From Gammaproteobacteria bacterium (GTDB lineage Bacteria > Pseudomonadota > Gammaproteobacteria > Steroidobacterales > Steroidobacteraceae), in contig JAQGOE010000191.1 in assembly GCA_028293725.1 (NCBI GenBank), forward strand, positions 1-14,192: a stretch of DNA of 14,192 nucleotides, read 5' to 3'. The notes beneath the pieces were generated by a model. That model searched no databases, was not told the DNA's origin, and was given only the letters and a program-made list of their open reading frames with translations. A program made the position numbers and the translations under genes. Position 1 is the first letter of the stretch, and every line of letters starts with the position of its first letter. Positions 6,273-11,519 of the stretch are shown piece after piece.

Positions 6273-7465
6273 TGAAAAACAAACAACTGGGATCGCTGTT
6301 TCTCGTCAGCGTCATCGACATTCTGGGATTCGGCATCCTCATCCCGCTCGTGCCCTACATGGCCAACCGCTATGGGGCATCGCCGACGGTGATCACCGCC
6401 ATCTTCGGTGTCTACTCGCTATGCCAGCTCATTGCTGCCCCGTTTTGGGGGCGGCTGAGCGATCGCTATGGACGCCGCCCCATTCTCATGTCCAGCCTCG
6501 CCGGCGCGTGTGTGTCGTATCTCATTCTCGGTTATGCCGACAGTCTCGCCTGGCTGTTTGTCTCGCGCATCCTCGGGGGGTTCATGGCGGGCAACATCTC
6601 GGCCGCTTTCGCCTACGCATCGGATGTCAGCACGCCCGAGAAACGTGCGGCTTCGCTCGGCATGGTGGGCGCTGCCATCGGCGTCGGCTTCACCCTCGGA
6701 CCGGCGATCGGCGGCCTCCTGGCGGGAAACGATCCGCAGGCCGCGAGTTTCGTGTTGCCCGCCGCGGTGTCAGCATCGCTGAGTGTGTTGGCTATTCTAC
6801 TGGTCGCTTTCCTGCTACCCGAGAGCAACACCGCCGAGCGTCGCCGAGAGCACGGTGCGCGGGAGCGTGTCGGTCCGTTGCGCTTGCTGATCGCACGTCC
6901 CGGGCTTCGGTTCATTGCCACGGCGGCGCTGCTCGTGACTTTCTCACAAGCTGTACTCGAATCGATCTTCGCGATCTGGTCGTTGAACAAGTTCGGCTTT
7001 GGACCGCGTACGGTGGGGCTGCTCATGTTCTGCCTGGCCTGCCTGGCGGTGCTCATGCAGGGCGGCGGGGTGCGTGTGCTCGTTCCCTGGCTGGGCGAGG
7101 CGAAGCTCGCGACGTTTGGTGTGTTTGTCTATGTCGCCGGTCTGGTCACGGTGGCGAGCGCGCCGAGTCTCGCGATCACCGGTCTGGGGCTCGCGTTATG
7201 CGGAATCGGCGTCGGCTCGTTCAATCCGAGCGCCTCGTCACTCGCCTCCAAGCAGGCGGATGCGCACGACCGTGGCACAGTGATGGGAACGTATCAATCG
7301 AGCGGTAGCCTGGCGCGAGTCATCGGGCCGTTCGTTTCCGGTCCGATCTATGCCGCGCTGGGTCCGGGCGCGCCATTTCTCGTGGGCGCCTGTGTCACGC
7401 TGCCGGCCGTCTGGTTCATCTGGCGCGTTGGAACGCGCGCCAGTGGGCCTATGGTGCTGGGATAA
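6272..7465 (+). CDS. MFS drug exporter, TetA-like
   Basis: This is a 397-residue major facilitator with about 12 hydrophobic segments, probably a proton-coupled exporter in the inner membrane. Helix 1 carries an acidic residue (D16 in IDILGFGILIPLVPY), as in TetA-type antiporters. Motif A is GRLSDRYGRRP at 60-70, between helices 2 and 3. An antiporter motif C of the form GxxxGPxxGG (GFTLGPAIGG, about residue 140) lies in helix 5. A charged loop near residues 185-205 separates the two halves. Length and motifs match tetracycline/multidrug exporters of about 400 residues, but the substrate cannot be read from sequence. The ATG shares a base with the upstream TGA, so translation is likely coupled to the hydrolase-like gene. 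The last 17 bases overlap the convergent Rieske gene. Confidence 0.93.
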   Translation: MKNKQLGSLFLVSVIDILGFGILIPLVPYMANRYGASPTVITAIFGVYSLCQLIAAPFWGRLSDRYGRRPILMSSLAGACVSYLILGYADSLAWLFVSRILGGFMAGNISAAFAYASDVSTPEKRAASLGMVGAAIGVGFTLGPAIGGLLAGNDPQAASFVLPAAVSASLSVLAILLVAFLLPESNTAERRREHGARERVGPLRLLIARPGLRFIATAALLVTFSQAVLESIFAIWSLNKFGFGPRTVGLLMFCLACLAVLMQGGGVRVLVPWLGEAKLATFGVFVYVAGLVTVASAPSLAITGLGLALCGIGVGSFNPSASSLASKQADAHDRGTVMGTYQSSGSLARVIGPFVSGPIYAALGPGAPFLVGACVTLPAVWFIWRVGTRASGPMVLG

Positions 7466-7784
7466 TAGGGCTCAGCGCCACTTCAACCGTTCCGTCGACC
7501 ACACGCACCTGGTGCGTGGGAAGCGCAACGGTGGCCGGCGGGCCCAGGACGCGACCGTCGCGAATATCGAAAGACGCGCCGTGTAGCGGACAAACCAGGC
7601 GCGTCGCCCGCAGCCGCCCTTCACACATGCGCGCGTGCGCGTGGGTGCAGACGTTATCGAGAGCAAACACGCCCTCACGGGTGTGACAGATTACGATCTC
7701 GCGGCCATCCAGGACACGCGCCTGCATGCTTCCCTGTGGAATCTCGGCCAGCGTCATTACCGGCACGAACGAAGAGTTGGTCAT
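7449..7784 (-). CDS. Rieske [2Fe-2S] ferredoxin
   Basis: This is a small soluble electron carrier of 111 residues, close to the length of NirD and dioxygenase ferredoxins. Cluster ligands are visible as CTH (C46, H48) and CPLHG (C65, H68), the C-x-H ... C-x2-H pattern. An LPTHQVRVVDGTVEVAL C-terminal strand is typical of the fold. No signal or transmembrane anchor is present, so it is not a bc1-type subunit. Such proteins feed electrons to ring-hydroxylating oxygenases or nitrite reductase, but neither is in this window. It starts 5 bp after the PhzF-family gene on the same strand, without a good ribosome binding site, so it is probably co-translated. Its 3' end overlaps the MFS gene tail to tail by 17 bp. 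Confidence 0.93.
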   Translation of the reverse strand: MTNSSFVPVMTLAEIPQGSMQARVLDGREIVICHTREGVFALDNVCTHAHARMCEGRLRATRLVCPLHGASFDIRDGRVLGPPATVALPTHQVRVVDGTVEVALSPIIPAP

Positions 7785-7789
7785 TTATT

Positions 7790-8692
7790 TTAAAGCAGGA
7801 TCTCAGTCTCGAAAATGGATACGGCCTGGCCGATGATCCAGACGCCTTCCACGCTGCCGTCCTTGAATTCCAACTCGACCTCCACTCGGCCGGGGCGATG
7901 CAGGGAGTGGCCCTGAATGCCACTGAACGCGGTGCGCCGCTCGCCACGGGCCAGCAGGCCGTGTTGCGCCAGGTAGACGCCGAGGAGACCGTGCGCGTTG
8001 CCGCTTACCGGATCTTCCCCGATTCCCAACGCAGGACAAAACATACGCGATTCGGTCAGGTGATCGCCACCAACGGGCATCAGTGTGAATACGAAATAGC
8101 CGGCCGCCCCGATCTGTGCCGAGAGTGTGGTGAGTCTCGTCATGTCAGGCTTGAGATGTCGCAGGGGTTCCTGGCCGCGTACGCCGACCATGAGCCGGGT
8201 GCTGCTCGATCCAACGATCCGGATCGGACAGCGCGTATCGAGATCATCGGTGGCCAGCGCCAGGGCATCGAGAACCGCGAGGCGCTCGCGGTCATTGAGC
8301 TCGCGGCCCAGCGGGGGAGTGCTCTGCCGGATCGCGATGCTGCGATCCTCGGCGGTGCCTCTGACCTCGATGTCAACTGTGCCCGCCTTCGATTTCTGCC
8401 GCAGGTGTCGTGGTGCTTCGACTCTGCGTGAGAGCACGTAGTGCGCGGCGACCGTGGCGTGACCGACAAAGCCCGCTTCAGTGCGCGGCGTGAAAAAGCG
8501 CGCGCGCAGATTATGGTCTTCGCTCTCAGGTGAGAGGATGAAAGCCGTGTCGGCGTTATTGAGCTCGCGCGCAATCGCGAGCATCTGCGCTTCCGTGAGT
8601 CCGTCCGCGTTCAGCACTACGCCGGCCGGGTTTCCGGTAAAGCGCTCGCGAGTAAACGCATCGACCTGATGAACCTGGATCTTCCGCGTCAT
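7790..8692 (-). CDS. PhzF-family isomerase
   Basis: This 300-residue protein belongs to the PhzF/YddE family, which share a diaminopimelate-epimerase fold. PhzF itself isomerises trans-2,3-dihydro-3-hydroxyanthranilate in phenazine synthesis; most relatives have unknown substrates. Visible landmarks are VDAFTRERFTGNPAGVVL at residues 10-27, GHATVAAH at 77-84 and EDPVSGNAHG at 226-235, the counterpart of the EDPATGSA motif. The catalytic Glu of PhzF (in a SE[ST]TF context) is here Asp 48 (NNADTAF), a conservative change that leaves activity possible. No other phenazine gene is nearby, so a phenazine role is not supported. It leads the minus-strand pair with the Rieske ferredoxin and is divergent from the thiamine-binding-type gene. 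Confidence 0.92.
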   Translation of the reverse strand: MTRKIQVHQVDAFTRERFTGNPAGVVLNADGLTEAQMLAIARELNNADTAFILSPESEDHNLRARFFTPRTEAGFVGHATVAAHYVLSRRVEAPRHLRQKSKAGTVDIEVRGTAEDRSIAIRQSTPPLGRELNDRERLAVLDALALATDDLDTRCPIRIVGSSSTRLMVGVRGQEPLRHLKPDMTRLTTLSAQIGAAGYFVFTLMPVGGDHLTESRMFCPALGIGEDPVSGNAHGLLGVYLAQHGLLARGERRTAFSGIQGHSLHRPGRVEVELEFKDGSVEGVWIIGQAVSIFETEILL

Positions 8693-8814
8693 CGTTATCC
8701 TATTCCCGCACGCTCGTGGGGCGCGATTCTAGTCCTATCGCGTGGCCGATGGCGTGCAAGGAATTGCAACGTACAATACTGGAGCGGGAGCGGCCGGCGT
8801 GTGAGGGCATTTCT
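8693..8814. promoter_or_regulatory. Divergent intergenic region with weak -10 candidate
   Basis: This 122-bp region separates two divergent starts. On the plus strand TACAAT at 8772-8777 is a plausible -10 element, giving a leader of about 30 bases for the 8815 gene; no good -35 is seen. I see no riboswitch-like core. Confidence 0.3.
8803..8807 (+). promoter_or_regulatory. Ribosome binding site deciding the 8815 start
   Basis: GAGGG ends 7 bases before the ATG at 8815. The in-frame ATG at 8716 would add 33 residues that do not resemble the family. Confidence 0.7.
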
Positions 8815-9087
8815 ATGGATATTGGGGTCGAGATCAGCCTCTACCCGCTGCAGAGCGACTTTGCCGAGGTCATTCACCAGTTCATCGGGCGCTTGAATGC
8901 CGAGGGCCGGTTCAAGGTGGTCTCGAATAGCATGAGCACCCAGGTGTTCGGGCCCTGCGACGAGGTCCTGGACGCTGTGCGGCGCGAGGTCCGCTCGGCC
9001 TTCGAGGGCCTCGAAACCGCCTCCGGCAAGGCCGTGTTCGTGATGAAGGTGTTCGGCCCCCTGGCCTCCGTCCCATCCGGAACCTAG
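8815..9087 (+). CDS. Thiamine-binding-type protein (MTH1187/YkoF-like)
   Basis: This 90-residue protein starts MDIGVEISLYPL, the hallmark first strand of the MTH1187/YkoF ferredoxin-like fold, followed by a helix (DFAEVIHQFIGRLN), the NSMSTQVFG strand and a final GKAVFVMKVF strand. YkoF-type proteins bind thiamine or hydroxymethylpyrimidine; single-domain members are often called thiamine-binding proteins and form small oligomers. It is soluble and intracellular, with no signal peptide. No thiamine transport or synthesis gene lies nearby and no TPP riboswitch is seen, so the ligand is inferred from the family only. The start is set by the ribosome binding site and family length. A 76-bp gap separates it from the ferredoxin gene downstream. 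Confidence 0.85.
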   Translation: MDIGVEISLYPLQSDFAEVIHQFIGRLNAEGRFKVVSNSMSTQVFGPCDEVLDAVRREVRSAFEGLETASGKAVFVMKVFGPLASVPSGT

Positions 9088-9163
9088 CCCCGCTGGCGCC
9101 TTGGGCGGGCAACCGGCAAAATGAGGGGTTCCCCAGTACCCCCGCAGTTACCGAGGTAAGTTC

Positions 9164-9478
9164 ATGGCGCTTTTGCGTGTCGTCGATCGCGACGGAGTCG
9201 AGCATGAGGTCGATGCAAAGACGGGTCTGAAGGTCATGGAGACCCTTCGCGAGCTCGATTACGGAGTCGCTGCCATTTGTGGCGGTATGTGCTCCTGCGC
9301 GACCTGTCACGTCTACGTCGACCCCGAGTGGCAGTCCCGTCTGCCAGCCGCCATGTCGGACGAGCGCGAACTGCTCTCAGAGCTGGCGCATCACCAGGTG
9401 AATTCGCGCCTGTCGTGCCAGATCGAATTCACTCCAGACCTTGCCGGCTTGCGCGTCACCGTCGCACCCGACGAATAG
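9164..9478 (+). CDS. Adrenodoxin-type [2Fe-2S] ferredoxin
   Basis: This 104-residue electron carrier has the cluster ligands C39, C45, C48 (C-x5-C-x2-C) and C85 (RLSCQI), the vertebrate-type pattern found in adrenodoxin, putidaredoxin and bacterial P450 partners. An extra Cys (C43) lies inside the motif, as in many relatives. The segment around MSDERELLSEL is the usual acidic partner-binding helix. A GAGG 7 bases upstream of the ATG is a good ribosome binding site. It is not the IscS-associated fdx by context: no isc gene is near. The gene is followed after 7 bp by the crotonase-family gene, so a shared transcript is likely. No reductase or P450 gene is in the window; the partner is unknown. 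Confidence 0.95.
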   Translation: MALLRVVDRDGVEHEVDAKTGLKVMETLRELDYGVAAICGGMCSCATCHVYVDPEWQSRLPAAMSDERELLSELAHHQVNSRLSCQIEFTPDLAGLRVTVAPDE

Positions 9479-9485
9479 ACACAAT

Positions 9486-10277
9486 ATGTCGACACCCTCA
9501 GTCCAGGTCGAGACCCGTGGTCCGGTAGCCGTCGTCCGGCTGAACCGCCCCGAGAGTTCGAACGCCATTAATCTGCAGATGGCCATGGACCTGCTTGCGG
9601 CCGCCATGACCTGCGCGCGCAATAACAACGTGCGCGCGGTGGTGCTCACGGGTGCCGGGCGGAATTTCTGCTTCGGCGGTGATCTGCGCGCGATCGCGGC
9701 GGAGGGAGTGGATGGTGGCTACCTGCGGGAGCTCACCGGCTACCTCCATTCCGCCATCTCGCATTTCGTGCGCATGGAGCCGCCGGTCATCGCGGCAGTG
9801 AACGGCACTGCCGCGGGCGCCGGCGTGGGTCTCGCCGCCATGGCAGACCTTGCTCTGTGTGGCAAGAGCTCGAAGTTCAACCTGGCTTACACCAACGCGG
9901 GACTGACGCCTGATGGTGGAACGTCGTTCCTGCTTCCCCGTGTGATCGGCGCCCGTCGGACAATGGAGCTGTTGCTTCTCAATCGCCCGCTACCTGCACA
10001 GCAGGCTCTCGATTGGGGGCTAGTCAACGAGGTAGTCGAGGACGGTGAGCTTCTCGAACGGGCTATGGAGCTTGCGGGACAGCTGGCGGATGGCGCTACG
10101 GGCGCGTTCGGTCAGACCAAGCGCCTGGTGGCCCATTCGCTCGGCGCGCTCGAGTCGCACATGACGCTCGAGAGCGAGACCATCGCGTCGCAGGCGGCAA
10201 CTGTGGATGGAGTGGAGGGAATCCGCGCCTTCCTGGAAAAACGCAAACCCGATTTTTCGGGCAACGGTTCACGGTAA
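9486..10277 (+). CDS. Enoyl-CoA hydratase/isomerase family protein
   Basis: This 263-residue crotonase-fold protein acts on an acyl-CoA. The first oxyanion-hole segment reads GAGRNFCFGGDLRAI and the second NGTAAGAGVGLAAMAD at 106-121. The two Glu residues used by true hydratases are not conserved: G115 stands where rat mitochondrial hydratase has Glu 144, and the second Glu is also absent. GLTPDGGTSFLLPRVIG instead keeps an Asp (D143) at the place used by PaaG-type and other enoyl-CoA isomerases. It is more likely an isomerase than a hydratase, with substrate unknown. The ATG at 9486 is chosen; an upstream in-frame start at 9441 would run back inside the ferredoxin gene. It ends 3 bp before the RraB-like gene. 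Confidence 0.9.
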   Translation: MSTPSVQVETRGPVAVVRLNRPESSNAINLQMAMDLLAAAMTCARNNNVRAVVLTGAGRNFCFGGDLRAIAAEGVDGGYLRELTGYLHSAISHFVRMEPPVIAAVNGTAAGAGVGLAAMADLALCGKSSKFNLAYTNAGLTPDGGTSFLLPRVIGARRTMELLLLNRPLPAQQALDWGLVNEVVEDGELLERAMELAGQLADGATGAFGQTKRLVAHSLGALESHMTLESETIASQAATVDGVEGIRAFLEKRKPDFSGNGSR

Positions 10278-10280
10278 CTC

Positions 10281-10682
10281 ATGGCCTACGCTATTGTCGT
10301 GTTCGTTTTCGCCGTGGCCATCATCGTGGTGCGCGTGTTTTTCAACATGCGCAAGGTGAAACAGGCTAACTCGTCCGAGAGTTGGGACGAGAAGGTCATC
10401 GCGGGACTGCGTCAGCGCGGCTACGCTCCCTTCAATTCCTACCCGGTGGATTTCTTCCTGGCGCTTCCGGACGAGGCCGCCGTGCAGGGTGTCCGCGGCC
10501 GCCTCGAGACCGACGGGTTCACGGTCGATGTGAAGCCGCTGGAGAACGATCCCGAGTTGCATTTCAGCCTGCACGCCACGAAGACCATGCGGCTCATCGT
10601 GCCTGACATGCAGGAGCTGGGACGGAAGCTGACCGCGATTGCTACGGAGTTTCGCGGGCGCTATGACGGGTGGGCGGCGTAG
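10281..10682 (+). CDS. Membrane-anchored RraB-like protein
   Basis: This 133-residue protein begins with one hydrophobic helix (about residues 3-22), followed by basic residues (MRKVK) that should keep the rest in the cytoplasm. Residues about 36-133 follow the RraB pattern: a first helix WDEKVIAGLRQRG, a VDFFLALPDEAA strand and helix, GFTVDV, a strand with HATKTM, a long helix, and the closing YDGWA, comparable to EYDGWG of E. coli RraB. RraB binds RNase E and lowers its activity on some transcripts. E. coli RraB is soluble and has a long acidic tail; this protein lacks the tail and has a membrane anchor. No inhibitor function is proven. It is probably translated with the crotonase gene 3 bp upstream; no strong ribosome binding site is seen. 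Confidence 0.75.
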   Translation: MAYAIVVFVFAVAIIVVRVFFNMRKVKQANSSESWDEKVIAGLRQRGYAPFNSYPVDFFLALPDEAAVQGVRGRLETDGFTVDVKPLENDPELHFSLHATKTMRLIVPDMQELGRKLTAIATEFRGRYDGWAA

Positions 10683-10698
10683 TCGCGGCGGACGAGTT

Positions 10699-10735
10699 GC
10701 CGTCGGCCGCTGGCACCCGACCCGCCGTCGGCCGC
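10699..10735. repeat. Short GC-rich direct repeat in a convergent gap
   Basis: The 12-base unit GCCGTCGGCCGC occurs at 10699-10710 and 10724-10735, with a 25-base period, between the convergent RraB-like and gpmA genes. Its internal GGCCG and CGGCC segments allow small hairpins, but no T-run follows. Role unknown; low-complexity drift is possible. Confidence 0.5.
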
Positions 10736-10749
10736 CGGCCTAAACGCGC

Positions 10750-11499
10750 CTAACGCTTTTCCGTCTGCCGCTTGACGGCTTCGGCGGCCGCTGCGATGGC
10801 TGCCGGGTCGCCGAGGTAACGGCTACCGAGCGGTTTCAGCTGCGGGTCGAGCTCATAGAGCAGCGGTACGCCGGTGGGGATGTTGAGTTCCACGATGTCC
10901 TTTTCCGGGACGTTGTCGAGCATCTTCACCATGGCGCGCAAGCTGTTGCCGTGGGCGGTGACTAGCACGTTACGCCCCGCGCGCAACTCCGGTGCGATCC
11001 TGCTGTTCCAAAAGGGCAGCACTCGCGCCAGTGTGTCTTTGAGTGATTCCGCGGCAGGCAGGTCCGCCGGGTTGATACCGGCGTAGCGTGGATCGAAGCG
11101 CGGATGCCTCGGGTCATCGAGCTCGAGTACCGGCGGCGGGATATCGTAGCTACGCCGCCAGATCTTCACCTGTGCCTCGCCGTGCTTCTCGACCGTCTGA
11201 GCCTTGTTGAGTCCCTGGAGCGCGCCGTAGTGCCGCTCGTTGAGCCGCCACGAGCGCTCGACGGGAACCCACATGCGATCCATTTCGTCGAGCAGGATCC
11301 ACAACGTGCGAATTGCCCGCTTCAGCACCGAGGTAAAGGCGATGTCGATTGCGAGCTTTTCCTGCAGCAGCTCGCGTCCCGCCTGGGCCGCCTCTTTACG
11401 GCCCTGATCTGACAGGTCGACGTCGTGCCAGCCCGTGAACAGGTTTTCCACGTTCCAGATGCTCTGTCCGTGGCGCACGAGAATCAGTTTTCCAGGCAT
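10750..11499 (-). CDS. gpmA: 2,3-bisphosphoglycerate-dependent phosphoglycerate mutase
   Basis: This cytoplasmic glycolytic and gluconeogenic enzyme interconverts 3-phosphoglycerate and 2-phosphoglycerate through a phosphohistidine. At 249 residues it matches the E. coli enzyme closely. Catalytic residues are all present: LVRHGQS with phospho-His 10, E88 in [14 protein letters not shown], and H183 in [10 protein letters not shown]. The [11 protein letters not shown] segment and the [13 protein letters not shown]-terminal motif are characteristic of the dPGM group and separate it from cofactor-independent mutases and small phosphatases. AGAGG at 11508-11512 lies 8 bases before the ATG. It follows the glutamate dehydrogenase gene by 20 bp on the same strand, so read-through transcription is likely, coupling amino acid catabolism with glycolytic flux. 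Confidence 0.97.
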   Translation of the reverse strand: MPGKLILVRHGQSIWNVENLFTGWHDVDLSDQGRKEAAQAGRELLQEKLAIDIAFTSVLKRAIRTLWILLDEMDRMWVPVERSWRLNERHYGALQGLNKAQTVEKHGEAQVKIWRRSYDIPPPVLELDDPRHPRFDPRYAGINPADLPAAESLKDTLARVLPFWNSRIAPELRAGRNVLVTAHGNSLRAMVKMLDNVPEKDIVELNIPTGVPLLYELDPQLKPLGSRYLGDPAAIAAAAEAVKRQTEKR

Positions 11500-11519
11500 C
11501 GAGTCAACCTCTCAGAGCT

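Noticed and set aside
8640..8700. TPP riboswitch-like string (ACCTGATGAACCTGGAT) near the thiamine-binding-type gene
   Set aside because: It lies inside the first codons of the PhzF-family gene on the other strand. The CTGAGA element and the CAGCGTAGGGA part are missing, so the match is chance.
9125..9134. GGGG-TT-CCCC as a terminator between the 8815 gene and the ferredoxin gene
   Set aside because: The stem is only 4 bp, the loop is 2 bases and there is no T-run; it cannot be supported as a terminator.
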